Assembly (NCBI GenBank): GCA_039815145.1
Contig: JBCBZW010000034.1
Location: forward strand, 1 to 45,006
Reading direction: 5' to 3'
Length of the DNA stretch: 45,006 nt
From: Pseudomonadota bacterium
GTDB taxonomy: Bacteria > Pseudomonadota > Gammaproteobacteria > Steroidobacterales > JBCBZW01
Part shown: positions 1-9,141 of the stretch, piece after piece
Position numbering within the stretch: position 1 is the stretch's first letter
How the letters are laid out: each line of letters opens with the position of its first letter
The notes under the pieces: generated by a model
The model's database searches: none
Told to the model about the DNA's origin: nothing
Seen by the model: only the letters and a program-made list of their open reading frames with translations
Translations under genes and position numbers: made by a program

Positions 1-3000
1 CCCGACACCGATGACGGCTTCGAGATGCTCCTCGAGACGGCGAGCGGCCTGCGGGCTAGCGAACTCGGATATGTGGTGGTCGGCAACGAGGACGGCCGTA
101 TCGGACGCTTGCTCGACTCAGGACAGGTGCAGTGGCAGGAGACAGCCTATCCCGGGCGCGTGACGGAATTCGGCTTTGATCCGCAGGGAGAGCTCGGGTG
201 GGTACTCATCGACGAGCGCACCTGGCTGGAGGCCGAGGACCCCTCGCGCAGCTTCTCCCTGGAAGGCGCCGACGGCACCATGCTGTTCGACCACGAGCAG
301 GTGCAGTGGATCCCGACCCGTCACGGCCTGGCGAGACACTTGGGTGATCGCTTCGCCCACTACGGCCTGGAGGTCGACGGGACACGTCCAGAGGTGTTTG
401 CCATCCAACCCGGCACGCAAGGTGACGCCTGGTTCGGCACCAATGACGGCCTCATCCGCGTCGATGAGCAGGGACGCATCGAGAACGTCTCCGAAGCCCT
501 TGGCATCGAGCGGGTGGAGGTGCGCGGGGTCGCCATGTCGACGGATGGCCGCTCCCTCTACATCGGTCATGTGGGCGAGGACTTCTATCACATCGATCTG
601 CCGACGATGACGGCGACGCCGATCATCACCGGCGAGTCGGTGGTCAGTACCGGGCTCGACATCGACGCCCAGGGGCGGGTCTGGATCGGCTCCTTCCGCG
701 GCGCGCTCATCCTCCATGACCCACGCGATGGCAGCCTGCGCCGCTATCCCCTGGGCACGGGTGCCTCCGTGTACGGTGTCGACAGCAGCCAGGCCGGCGA
801 GGTGTGGTTTACCGCCCACCAGCAAGGCTTGTATCGCCTGGACACCGGTAGCCTTGATAACGAGCCGGAGCTCATCGTGCCCGTCGAGGCCTTCGGGCGC
901 GAGTACTTCACCCAGGTGGTGGTCGATCCCAACGAATCACTGCGCACCGTCTGGGTGGCGACCGTGGAGGGGGGCGTGTTCCGCTGGCGTGACGGTGAAC
1001 TAGAGCGCTTCGAGATCGGCGCCGCCCTTGGCGACTACACGGTCTACGCCCTCCATCCCCTCGCCGACGGCACCGTGGTGCTCGCCACCAACCGCGGCGC
1101 CTATCGCTACGATCCCGACACCGGGGCGCTGGACCACTACACGGCCCTCGACGGCTTCGTCTCGCTGGAGGCGAAGGCGCATGCCACCTATTTCGACGGC
1201 GACCATACCCTGTGGATCGGGACCACCTCCGGGGTCACCGCCATGGACGTGCGGCAAGCCCCTGCGCGCCCGATACCGCCCCGTCCGTTGATTCGCCGAC
1301 GCCTCCTCGACGGTGAGGTGCACGAGGAGGACGGCGCCGCCAACGCGAATCGGGGCAACATCCTGGTCGACTTCACGGCGATCTCGATGCGTCGCCCGGA
1401 CGGCATCGAGTTCAGCTATCGCCTCGAGGGTCACGATGGGCTCTGGAGCGAACCCACGCGTACCACCTCCATCGGCTACTCGAGCCTGGCGTCGGGTGAG
1501 TACCGATTCTCGGTGCGGGCGCGCTCGCCTGGCAGTGCTTGGAGCGAGCCGGTGAGTTGGTCCTTCGCCGTGCCCACGCCCTTCTGGCGAACCTACTGGT
1601 TTGCGGCGCTGATGACACTGCTGGCGGCGAGCATCGCCTGGGCGGCGGTGCAGCTGCGCATGCGTGCCATCGAGGGGGCGAACGAGCGCCTGCGCCAGCT
1701 GGTCGCCGAGCGCACGGCCTCCATCGACGCAGGGCGCAGGGAGCTGGAAGCGGCGAACAGAAGCATTAGTCAGGAGATCGAGGAGCGGCAACGCGCCGAT
1801 GCGGCGCGGGCCGACGTCGAGGCGCGCTTTCGCCAGGCCTACCGGAACTCACCGATCGGCATGGCGCTGGTGGATACGCAGGGGCTCGCCTACGAGGCTA
1901 ACCCCAAGATGAAGAGCTTGTTCTGGCCCGATGCGAAGGAGGAGGACGTCGAGCCGCTGATCAGCGTGGTCACCGAGGCCGATCGGGTGGCCTTCGCCCA
2001 GCGCTTCGATGCCCTGGTGAGCGATGGGGAGCGCCGCTTCGACAGCCTGGAAGTAGATTGCCTGTCGCACGCTGGTGATCTGCATCGGGTGGACTTCCTT
2101 CTGTCACCCGTGCGCGATGCGCACGGGGTCATCCAGTATGTGGTGGTGCTGGCGCAGGACGTCACCGCGAGTCGCGCCATGACGCGCCAGCTCGAATTCC
2201 AAGCGAGCTACGACGAGCTGACCGGGCTTCTGAACCGCCGGGCCTTCAAGGAGTGTCTGGCGCGGGTCAATCAGGGTGACGATAAGAAGAATGCCCACCT
2301 GCTGTTCCTCGATCTCGATCAGTTCAAGGTGGTGAACGACACCTGCGGCCACGCGGCGGGTGATGAGCTACTCGCCACGGTGGCCCAGCTCATCACCGAG
2401 AGCGTTCGCAAGGACGATGTGGTGGCGCGCCTCGGGGGCGATGAGTTCGCCGTGATCCTGCTCGATTGCCCCGAGGACGTCGCCCTGCAGCGGGCGGAGC
2501 GCATCCGCATGGCTATCCAGGAGCTGGAGTTTCTCTGGGACGCCGACGTCTTTCGCATCGGGGCCAGCATCGGCTTGGTCCCGCTGGGGGACTCGACTCA
2601 CGACTTCGACGAGCTGCAGCAGATCGCCGACGCGGCCTGCTACGCCGCCAAGGACGCCGGGCGAAATCGTGTTCATCTGGTGTCGGGGGTGGAGGATGCG
2701 GTGCATGCGAGGCGCGGTGAGATGCGCTGGGTGCAGCGCCTCAATCAAGCGATCGATACCGATAGCTTTATCCTCTACGGGCAGCGCATCGCCCCTCTCA
2801 ACGGGTCCGACGCCGAACGGATCGAGGTGCTTCTGCGGATGGTCGATCGGTCAACCGGGCGCTTGATTCCGCCCGGCGCGTTCCTGCCAGCGGCTGAGCG
2901 CTACGGCTTGCAGTGCAGGCTCGACCAGTGGGTGGTGAGCCAGGTCATGCGGATGCTGTCATCGATCGGCAGCGACGCCGAGGGTCGCTACCAGCTCTGG

Positions 3001-3510
3001 GTGAACCTCTCGGGCGCCAGCGTGGGCGAGGAGTCCTTCTCCCGTGGGCTCCAGGCGCAGATGCAGGCGGCGGCCCTGCCTCCCGGATGCCTGAACTTCG
3101 AGATCACCGAGACCGCCGTCATCCGTCAGATCGACAGCGCGACGGCGCTGATCGATGCCTTGCGTCGCATGGGATCGTGCTTCGCCCTCGATGATTTCGG
3201 CAGTGGCCTCTCCTCCTTTGGGTACCTGAAGCGCCTGCAGGTCGATTGCGTGAAGATCGATGGCCAGTTCGTGCGCGACATCACCAAAGATCCGACCGAT
3301 CGCATCTTCGTCAAATCCATCATCGACATCGCCCACACGCTCGGCATGCAGGCCGTGGCGGAGTTCGTCGAGGACGACCAAGTGCTCGCGATGGTGCGGG
3401 AACTCGGCAGCGACTTCGCCCAGGGCTTCGGCGTGCACCGCCCGCAACCGCTGGCGGAGCTGCTGGGCGTGAGTGAGCGCGCGGTCGTGCAGGCCAGCGA
3501 CTCCGCCTGA
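1..3510 (+). CDS. Propeller-sensor diguanylate cyclase/phosphodiesterase (5' partial)
   Basis: Membrane c-di-GMP enzyme. The frame is open to the window edge, so the true start lies upstream; the first in-frame ATG is at 25, and residues below count from it. Repeated WFG/WIG/WVA beta-propeller blades fill about residues 1-410, then a Y_Y_Y-type beta-sandwich (about 440-515), one membrane helix (about 520-545), a short coiled coil, a PAS domain (about 600-715), GGDEF (about 720-885) and EAL (about 905-1145). The cyclase motif GGDEF is intact at 804-808. An RxxD product-inhibition site (RKDD, 795-798) sits exactly five residues before it. The EAL motif reads EVL (934-936), a common variant; DDFGSG (1056-1061) and VKID (1076-1079) are present, so both activities look possible. 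Propeller/Y_Y_Y sensors usually feed a histidine kinase; here the output is c-di-GMP. The ligand is unknown. Confidence 0.9.
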   Translation, partial: PDTDDGFEMLLETASGLRASELGYVVVGNEDGRIGRLLDSGQVQWQETAYPGRVTEFGFDPQGELGWVLIDERTWLEAEDPSRSFSLEGADGTMLFDHEQVQWIPTRHGLARHLGDRFAHYGLEVDGTRPEVFAIQPGTQGDAWFGTNDGLIRVDEQGRIENVSEALGIERVEVRGVAMSTDGRSLYIGHVGEDFYHIDLPTMTATPIITGESVVSTGLDIDAQGRVWIGSFRGALILHDPRDGSLRRYPLGTGASVYGVDSSQAGEVWFTAHQQGLYRLDTGSLDNEPELIVPVEAFGREYFTQVVVDPNESLRTVWVATVEGGVFRWRDGELERFEIGAALGDYTVYALHPLADGTVVLATNRGAYRYDPDTGALDHYTALDGFVSLEAKAHATYFDGDHTLWIGTTSGVTAMDVRQAPARPIPPRPLIRRRLLDGEVHEEDGAANANRGNILVDFTAISMRRPDGIEFSYRLEGHDGLWSEPTRTTSIGYSSLASGEYRFSVRARSPGSAWSEPVSWSFAVPTPFWRTYWFAALMTLLAASIAWAAVQLRMRAIEGANERLRQLVAERTASIDAGRRELEAANRSISQEIEERQRADAARADVEARFRQAYRNSPIGMALVDTQGLAYEANPKMKSLFWPDAKEEDVEPLISVVTEADRVAFAQRFDALVSDGERRFDSLEVDCLSHAGDLHRVDFLLSPVRDAHGVIQYVVVLAQDVTASRAMTRQLEFQASYDELTGLLNRRAFKECLARVNQGDDKKNAHLLFLDLDQFKVVNDTCGHAAGDELLATVAQLITESVRKDDVVARLGGDEFAVILLDCPEDVALQRAERIRMAIQELEFLWDADVFRIGASIGLVPLGDSTHDFDELQQIADAACYAAKDAGRNRVHLVSGVEDAVHARRGEMRWVQRLNQAIDTDSFILYGQRIAPLNGSDAERIEVLLRMVDRSTGRLIPPGAFLPAAERYGLQCRLDQWVVSQVMRMLSSIGSDAEGRYQLWVNLSGASVGEESFSRGLQAQMQAAALPPGCLNFEITETAVIRQIDSATALIDALRRMGSCFALDDFGSGLSSFGYLKRLQVDCVKIDGQFVRDITKDPTDRIFVKSIIDIAHTLGMQAVAEFVEDDQVLAMVRELGSDFAQGFGVHRPQPLAELLGVSERAVVQASDSA

Positions 3511-3516
3511 CCCCGC

Positions 3517-4398
3517 CTAGCGAACCGCTTTGGGGTGCTGCAGGAGAAACTCCACGACGCCTGCGGCGAAGGCTGGTTCGAAGCTCGGGACGTGACCCGT
3601 CCGTGGACTCGACCACAGCTCCACCGCCGAATCGACGCAGCCGTCGAACCCCTGGCGCAGCGTGTCCAGCCCCGGCCGCCGCTCCACGATATCCAGCAGC
3701 GGTAAGCGTGCGGTGATCTGTGGATCACACCCGTTGAGGGCTGCCCAGGTGTCCGCGGTGGTGCGCGCGGAGGGGTGGCAGGCCAGACCCGGGATGCACC
3801 CGCCGCCGTACGGGATCGTGAAGTCAGCGGTGCCGTGGAACTGCACCACGCTCACCGGCTCGCTGGGCAGGCAACGCTCCACATCCTCCCACTGGGCACC
3901 CGCGAAGCTAAAGATCGCCGCAACCTGATCGGCGTGATCGCAAGCCATGCGGTGGCTCATGAAGCCGCCGTTGGAATATCCGACCACGTAGATCCGTAGT
4001 GCATCGGTCGGGTAAGCCTGCGCGATCACCTCGATCAGCGCGCGCAGGTAGGCCGAATCGTCGGGCGCGGCCCCGAAGAAATCGCAGCACCCATCCGTGG
4101 CGTTCCAGTAGCGCAACCCCGACAGGTCTTGCGTGCCGTCGGGGATGGCGACCATCAGCCCCTGGGCGTCGGTCTGCGGTAGCAGGCCGAAGTAGCCTTG
4201 CTGGCCTTCGCCGTCGCCGCTGTAGCCGTGCAGGTTCAGGATCAGGGGCAGGGGCGTGAGCCCATCGAAGGCCGGCGGTAAGTGCAGGGTGACGAGTCCG
4301 CGGCCGGCATCGACGCTCACGTCCGTTTGGGCGTGGGACGGGGCGATGGCGAGGAGCGATGCGAAGGCGAGTGCGGTCGCCACGAGTTTGTTGAGCAT
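3517..4398 (-). CDS. Secreted PHB depolymerase-like esterase (alpha/beta hydrolase)
   Basis: 293 residues, resembling the extracellular poly(3-hydroxybutyrate) depolymerase / feruloyl-esterase group of alpha/beta hydrolases. A signal peptide covers about residues 1-23 (ending SHAQ). The lipase box GYSNGG places the nucleophile at Ser142. Asp192 in HGTADFTIPY and His269 in RTGHVPSF complete a plausible triad. Several cysteines, including the pair in DGCCDFF, suggest disulfides in an exported enzyme. No separate substrate-binding domain follows the catalytic domain, so an oligomer, a small ester or a plant-type ester is as likely a substrate as polymeric PHB. The ATG at 4398 has GGAAG about 10 nt upstream. 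The gene converges on the c-di-GMP gene, with 6 bp between their stops. Confidence 0.8.
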   Translation of the reverse strand: MLNKLVATALAFASLLAIAPSHAQTDVSVDAGRGLVTLHLPPAFDGLTPLPLILNLHGYSGDGEGQQGYFGLLPQTDAQGLMVAIPDGTQDLSGLRYWNATDGCCDFFGAAPDDSAYLRALIEVIAQAYPTDALRIYVVGYSNGGFMSHRMACDHADQVAAIFSFAGAQWEDVERCLPSEPVSVVQFHGTADFTIPYGGGCIPGLACHPSARTTADTWAALNGCDPQITARLPLLDIVERRPGLDTLRQGFDGCVDSAVELWSSPRTGHVPSFEPAFAAGVVEFLLQHPKAVR

Positions 4399-4734
4399 GG
4401 GGTGCGCTTCCGTGTGCAGCTGATGCGATGAGCACCGACGCCTCGTCGGGCCAATGGTGCGGTTGCGATGACGTTACCACCGCTGGCGGGTTCAGGTCGC
4501 GCCGCCACCTCCGGGCGGTTGGTCATAAGTCGGCTTCGAATTATTCGGCGGCGATCACAGTCTTCGCCTTGCACTGACGGGCGGCGGGCGCGTACCACGC
4601 GGGGGAGAAGCCCACACTAAGCGCCATCGACCAGGCGATGCTCGAAAGCCTAACGCGTTCTATCGTCGCCTGAACCCCGTAGACACGATCGCTCACCCGT
4701 CGAGCGCGACGGCAAGCGCCAAGAGGATACGACG
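4399..4734. other. Divergent intergenic spacer (336 bp)
   Basis: No coding potential recognised. It separates the esterase (leftward) from the chemoreceptor (rightward), so it should hold both promoters; I cannot place either with confidence. A perfect inverted repeat CCGACG-cct-CGTCGG lies at 4435-4449, about 40 nt before the esterase start, and would fold as a tight hairpin in that mRNA. A weaker CCGCC/GGCGG pair lies at 4502-4518. The chemoreceptor start at 4735 is preceded by AAGAGG with about 8 nt spacing. Confidence 0.5.
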
Positions 4735-6453
4735 ATGGACACTTCTCCAAAGACGCACGACGACTACCACGCCCAAGTCCTGGCCCAGGCGATCGATGCC
4801 GTCGTGACCATCGATGAGCACAACAACGTCACCTTCTTCAACGCCTCTGCCGAGCGCCTGTGGGGCTACACTGCCGACGAGGTGATCGGACAGAACGTCA
4901 AGATGCTGGTGCCGCAGGAAATTCAGCACCGACATGACGGCATGGTGAACGCCAATCGCACCACGGGCGTCGACAAGATCGTAGGCACCAGCCGAGACAT
5001 CGAGGTGCCGCGCAAGGACGGCGAGACCCGCTGGTGCAACCTGTCGCTCTCGAAAGTGGACGTGGGCGGTGGTGTCCTCCACTACACGGCCTTCGTCAAA
5101 GATGTGACCGAAGAGAAGCTGCGTCGAGACATGATTCAGCAGACCCTGACCCAGGCCTTGGATGCGGTGGTCACGATCGACGAGCACAACAACGTGACCT
5201 TCTTCAATCCGGCGGCCGAGCAGTTGTGGGGCTGCGCGGCGCAGGAGGTGATCGGTCGCAATGTGCGCATGCTGGTGCCGATGGCCATCCAGGCCAACCA
5301 CGACGATCTGGTGAACGCCAACCGCCACACGGGCGTCGACAAGATCGTCGGCACCTCGCGGGAGGTGGAGATCAACCGCAAGGACGGCGACAAGAAGTGG
5401 GGGCGCCTATCGCTGGCCAAACTCACCGTGGGCACGAAAATCCTCTACACAGCGTTCGTGCGCGATGTCACCGAAGAGAAGCGTATGCGCGACGGCCTCA
5501 AGTTGGAGGCTGCCCAGGTGATGAAGGCGATCGCTGCCGGGGATCTTCGCTCGCGCATTGAAGGGGACTACGGCGATGACATGCGCGAGCTGACCGATGC
5601 GATCAACGACTGCGCCTCCTCCATCCGCCAGATGGTGATGGGTATCCGCAATTCCTCCACCGTGTTGGAAGACAAGGCCATGGAGGTGCTCAAGGAGAAC
5701 AATGGTCTACGCGAGCGCACGGAGGCTCAAGCCTCATCCCTCGAGGAGACCTCGGCCAGCATGGAGCAGATGGCGACGAGCGTCGAGTCCAACGCGTCGA
5801 GCTGCTCGGAGGTGGCGACCCTGTCGAGCCAGGCCAAGGGCATCGCCAGCAGCGGCCAGTCCGTGGTGGGCAACGCCGTGGAGGCCATGGCGGCCGTGCG
5901 TCAGACCAGCACCGAAGTGGCGGACATCATCGGGGTGATCGATGAGATCGCCTTCCAAACGAACTTGCTGGCGTTGAATGCTGCCATCGAAGCCGCTCGA
6001 GCTGGCGAGCAGGGTCGTGGCTTCGCCGTCGTCGCCACCGAGGTTCGCTCGCTGGCGCAACGCAGTGCTAGCGCGGCGAAGGAGATCAAAGGGTTGATCA
6101 GCACCAACATGGAACGGGTGACGGCGGGCACGGATCTGGTCAACGAGTCGGGCGCCAAGCTAGAGGAGATCGTGACCTCCGTCGGCAAGGTGACGGACAT
6201 CATCAACGACATCGCCAAGGCGAGCGCCGAACAGAGCGATGGCATCAAGATGATCAGCCGAGCCGTCGCCCACATGGACAAGCTGACCCAGGAGACCGCA
6301 GCGGTGGCTGACCGGGCCGCCGCCACGAGCACCTCCATGCGCGACGATGCGCTCTCCCTCCACGCGTCGGTGGCGGACTTCGTACTCGATGAGAGCGATC
6401 TCCAGGGCCGCACCCATGCCGATCGCGGTGCCCATCACTCGGTCGCCGCGTAA
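4735..6453 (+). CDS. Soluble chemoreceptor with tandem PAS domains
   Basis: 572-residue methyl-accepting chemotaxis protein without any transmembrane segment, hence cytoplasmic. Order: PAS1 (about 15-123), PAS2 (about 136-246), a HAMP-like linker (about 250-303), then a coiled-coil signalling domain (about 325-540). The signalling tip around 400-450 carries the invariant [20 protein letters not shown] core that contacts CheA and CheW. The two PAS domains are close copies of each other at a 122-residue offset; both begin [15 protein letters not shown] and both contain [18 protein letters not shown] soluble receptors include Pseudomonas BdlA (biofilm dispersal) and Aer-like redox sensors. The cofactor here, haem, FAD or none, cannot be told from sequence. 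SD AAGAGG lies about 8 nt before the ATG. No che genes are in view. Confidence 0.92.
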   Translation: MDTSPKTHDDYHAQVLAQAIDAVVTIDEHNNVTFFNASAERLWGYTADEVIGQNVKMLVPQEIQHRHDGMVNANRTTGVDKIVGTSRDIEVPRKDGETRWCNLSLSKVDVGGGVLHYTAFVKDVTEEKLRRDMIQQTLTQALDAVVTIDEHNNVTFFNPAAEQLWGCAAQEVIGRNVRMLVPMAIQANHDDLVNANRHTGVDKIVGTSREVEINRKDGDKKWGRLSLAKLTVGTKILYTAFVRDVTEEKRMRDGLKLEAAQVMKAIAAGDLRSRIEGDYGDDMRELTDAINDCASSIRQMVMGIRNSSTVLEDKAMEVLKENNGLRERTEAQASSLEETSASMEQMATSVESNASSCSEVATLSSQAKGIASSGQSVVGNAVEAMAAVRQTSTEVADIIGVIDEIAFQTNLLALNAAIEAARAGEQGRGFAVVATEVRSLAQRSASAAKEIKGLISTNMERVTAGTDLVNESGAKLEEIVTSVGKVTDIINDIAKASAEQSDGIKMISRAVAHMDKLTQETAAVADRAAATSTSMRDDALSLHASVADFVLDESDLQGRTHADRGAHHSVAA

Positions 6454-6463
6454 GGCGGCGCGC

Positions 6464-7030
6464 TTAGAAGATCGGCAGCTGGCGGTGCTCTGCATTGTCG
6501 ATGAACGATGCCCCCTCGTGCGCGAGCAGCCACCGCTTGCGCGCGAGCCCGCCGCCGAACCCGGTGAGTTGGCGGTCCGCGCCGATCACCCGGTGGCAGG
6601 GAATGATGATAGGGATCGGATTGCGCCCGTTGGCCCCGCCGACGGGCCGGGCGTGCGCCTTCGGTCGCAGGCGATCGGCGAGCTCGGCGTAGCTCCAGGT
6701 CTCGCCGTAGGGGATCTGCTGCAACAGGGCCCACACCCGCTGTTGAAAGGGGGTGCCGATGGGCGCCAGCGTGATGCCCTCGAAGGCTCTGCGCTCGCGA
6801 GCGAAGTACTCGCCCAGCTGAGCGATCACGCGCTGCAGGGGCGGGAAGGCCAGGTCCGCGGGCGCCAGCGCCGAGGCCGGATCCTCTCGACCATCGAAGG
6901 CGATGCGCAGCAGGGCGCCCGAGTCGTCGATGACGACGTCGAGGGGTCCCACGGGGGAGTCCACCGTGGTCCTGCGTGCGGTCGCGGGGTAGGGCGCGGT
7001 GGGAGCGCCCGGCGCGAGATCTGTCGCCAC
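6464..7030 (-). CDS. ogt: Methylated-DNA--protein-cysteine methyltransferase (Ogt-type)
   Basis: 188-residue suicide repair enzyme that moves the methyl group from O6-methylguanine or O4-methylthymine in DNA to its own cysteine. The active-site block IIIPCHRVIG puts the acceptor at Cys145. It is preceded by GGANGRNP and followed by the GFGGGLARKRWLLAHE helix. There is no Ada-type sensor or HTH, so it is an Ogt-like single-domain protein. The start is GTG at 7030, supported by a strong SD (GAGGAGG, 7 nt spacing) inside the 3' end of the glycosylase gene. Only 12 bp separate it from that gene, so the two are almost certainly co-transcribed. It converges with the chemoreceptor gene, 10 bp apart. 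Confidence 0.93.
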   Translation of the reverse strand: MATDLAPGAPTAPYPATARRTTVDSPVGPLDVVIDDSGALLRIAFDGREDPASALAPADLAFPPLQRVIAQLGEYFARERRAFEGITLAPIGTPFQQRVWALLQQIPYGETWSYAELADRLRPKAHARPVGGANGRNPIPIIIPCHRVIGADRQLTGFGGGLARKRWLLAHEGASFIDNAEHRQLPIF

Positions 7031-7042
7031 TGTACGACCTCC

Positions 7043-8323
7043 TCAAAAACCGGCTTGCCACGCCCACAGATGCTGGCAGGCCACGCTGCGCGCTGGCGCG
7101 AAGGGCGCCAGGCAGCGGGCCACATCATCGGCCTTCGGGCGTTCAGGTGTACCGAGTATCCCATGCAGGTTGCGCATGAGACCTGCGTCGGCTGCGGGCA
7201 CGCAGTCGTTGTAGCCCATGCCACGCAACATCACGTACTGCGCCGTCCAGTCGCCGATGCCCTTGCGCGCGACGAGCGCGGCGTACGCCTCGTCCGCCGG
7301 TCCCAGGCTCAGGGCCTGCAAGCGTAGATGCCCCTCGGCGATGGCGGCGGACAGGTCGACGATCCAGTGTGCCTTGCTGCGCGAGAAGCGTCGTCGCTGT
7401 AGCTCGGCCGGATCCAGGCCAGCCACCTGCACAGGCGCCGGGTGCGGAAGCAGCTGCGGGTGGTCAGCGCAAAGCGCCGGTTGCGCCAAACGAATCAGTT
7501 CGGCGCGCAGTTGTGCGGCGAAGGTGAGATTGACCTGTTGGCCGAGGATAGCCCAGATCAGCGCCTCGTACTCGCTGCCCATCAGCGGCACGCGAAGGCC
7601 TGGTCGGCGGGCGAGCAGCGGAGCGAACCAGGCGCACTCGGCGCGACGCGCCTGCGCCCGCAGGGCCGGCAGGTGGGTCTCGAAGCCCAGCAGTCGTCGG
7701 GCGACGGCGTGGGCGGCGAGGCGTTGGGCCGGCGTGCAGGTGGAACCGCTGCGTGGGGTGATGTGCACGTGGGCGTCGCGGCCGCGCACGGTGAGGTGAA
7801 GCACCGCCGCTTTCTGTTCCCGCTCGTCCTGGAAGCCGCGCTCGAGGCGCAGCCCATGCGCGTGTGTCTCGAGCACACGCTCGCTCGCGCTGCTCGGGTC
7901 GCGGGCCATCAGGTGACGCACGGGTTCGGTCGCAAACCCCGCCGGTAGGCGCAGGGTGAAGGCGCTTGCCCGGCCGCTGCTCGCCAGGGTTCGGTACGCG
8001 GCCGGTGTCAGCCCCTGGTATTGCTGAAAGCTCCGGGCGTAGGCGGGTTCGCTCGCGAAGCCCGCGTCGCTACCGGCACTCGCTGCTCGAGCACCCTCGG
8101 CCAGGGCTGACCGCGCGGCGTCCACGCGCGCGCGCTCGATCAACGCGTTGGGGCTCAAGTGATAGTGGCGCTGGCATAGTTCCGTGAGTCGGGTTCGGGC
8201 AACGCCCGCCTGCTGCCCGAGCGCTCGTGCGTCCGCGATGCCGGCGGGCTCTGCGCGCAGCGCCTGGACGGCCTGGTGCAGGCCAGTGGTGGGCGTCTGT
8301 GCGCGTGGAGACGGGGGTGACAT
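7043..8323 (-). CDS. AraC-HTH / AlkA 3-methyladenine DNA glycosylase fusion
   Basis: 426 residues. About residues 15-112 form an AraC-type double helix-turn-helix. About 120-190 match the AlkA N-terminal domain. The rest is the HhH-GPD glycosylase, with hairpin KGIGDWTAQYVMLRGMG (354-370) and catalytic Asp379 in VPAADAGL. It should excise alkylated bases such as 3-methyladenine. Known Ada-AlkA fusions carry an Ada zinc/cysteine methyl-phosphotriester sensor before the HTH; here the protein starts directly at the HTH, so that sensor is missing. The ATG at 8323 has no clear SD and directly abuts a perfect inverted repeat. The upstream VOC gene stops 15 bp away and ogt follows 12 bp downstream, giving an alkylation-repair transcription unit. 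Confidence 0.88.
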   Translation of the reverse strand: MSPPSPRAQTPTTGLHQAVQALRAEPAGIADARALGQQAGVARTRLTELCQRHYHLSPNALIERARVDAARSALAEGARAASAGSDAGFASEPAYARSFQQYQGLTPAAYRTLASSGRASAFTLRLPAGFATEPVRHLMARDPSSASERVLETHAHGLRLERGFQDEREQKAAVLHLTVRGRDAHVHITPRSGSTCTPAQRLAAHAVARRLLGFETHLPALRAQARRAECAWFAPLLARRPGLRVPLMGSEYEALIWAILGQQVNLTFAAQLRAELIRLAQPALCADHPQLLPHPAPVQVAGLDPAELQRRRFSRSKAHWIVDLSAAIAEGHLRLQALSLGPADEAYAALVARKGIGDWTAQYVMLRGMGYNDCVPAADAGLMRNLHGILGTPERPKADDVARCLAPFAPARSVACQHLWAWQAGF

Positions 8324-8343
8324 GGTGACCAGTGTAGGTCACC
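8324..8343. repeat. Inverted repeat abutting the alkA start codon
   Basis: GGTGACC (8324-8330), a 6-nt spacer, and GGTCACC (8337-8343): a perfect 7-bp inverted repeat. On the transcribed minus strand it lies immediately before the ATG of the HTH-AlkA gene and overlaps the VOC stop codon. It could be an operator for the HTH of the downstream protein, or an mRNA hairpin that hides the start until ribosomes finish the VOC gene. Confidence 0.5.
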
Positions 8344-9082
8344 CAACTCTCGCTGGGTCAGCGCCCAACGCGGCCTCGTGCACCACGATCGGCAGCTTGT
8401 CGGGGCCAGTGAAGCTGAAGGCCATCTCCGCACCCGCCGGGGGCGTGGGCAAGGTGGTCCAGGGGATGTCCGCGTCATCGAGGCGCATGGCGAGGCGGCC
8501 CGGTTCCGCGCACGCGAAGCGCAGGGCGCGACGCGGTAGCACCGACGCATCGTGCAGGCCGATGGTGACGTCTTCGCCGGCGAGATGGGCGTGAGCGTAA
8601 GGCGTCTCGCGCAAACCCGCTGAGCGCAGGCCGATCGACTCCCAGTAGCGCAGTTCCGCCGCCACATCCGCGCACGGCACCATGAGTTCGACGAAGCGGC
8701 CGAGGTCCGACACATCGGGCGTGTCGAAGGCGGCGGGCGAGTAGGTGCGCGCCTCGAGCAGGGTGATCATCTGCCCCGTGGGGCTCACGAAGCCCGCCTC
8801 GTTGAACTGATCGTCGCCGGTCTTGGCGAAGGCGAATTCGATCCCCTGATCCGCCAGCCGAGGCAACTTCGTACGCAAGGACTGGAGCACGAAGGTTACG
8901 GCAGGTGAATCGAACTCATAGGCGTGCAGGCCGATGACCGCGCGGCCGTCGGAGACCACGGCGTAGGGGTGCGACCAGATCTCACCCACGCTCAGTTGAC
9001 GCAGGCCCAAGCGCTCGTAGTGGTGCACGGCGGCCAGCACATCCGGGGCGTAGACGCTGAACTCGAGGAAGCGACCGATCAT
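8339..9082 (-). CDS. Two-module VOC (glyoxalase/dioxygenase-fold) protein
   Basis: 247 residues when started at the ATG at 9082, which has GGAG 9 nt upstream; a TTG at 9103 would add seven residues. Two vicinal-oxygen-chelate modules are visible: about 1-115 (FLEFSVYAPDVLAAVHHYERLGL) and about 130-245 (LGRFVELMVPCADVAAELRYWESIGL). Each opens with the typical strand-helix of the glyoxalase/bleomycin-resistance fold. VOC proteins include glyoxalases, extradiol dioxygenases and drug-binding proteins; I see no signature that picks one. It lies 59 bp downstream of hemH and 15 bp upstream of the AlkA fusion on the same strand, probably one operon. The link to DNA repair or haem synthesis is by position only. 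Confidence 0.75.
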   Translation of the reverse strand: MIGRFLEFSVYAPDVLAAVHHYERLGLRQLSVGEIWSHPYAVVSDGRAVIGLHAYEFDSPAVTFVLQSLRTKLPRLADQGIEFAFAKTGDDQFNEAGFVSPTGQMITLLEARTYSPAAFDTPDVSDLGRFVELMVPCADVAAELRYWESIGLRSAGLRETPYAHAHLAGEDVTIGLHDASVLPRRALRFACAEPGRLAMRLDDADIPWTTLPTPPAGAEMAFSFTGPDKLPIVVHEAALGADPARVG

Positions 9083-9141
9083 CGACGAAGGCTCCGACTG
9101 CAAGCGGCGATGGGCGCGCCGTGTCTGTCAGTCGTGCCCGC

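Noticed and set aside
4600-4700. Flagellar sigma-28 promoter for the chemoreceptor (TAAG...GCGATG)
   Set aside because: Too few matches to the consensus and wrong spacing.
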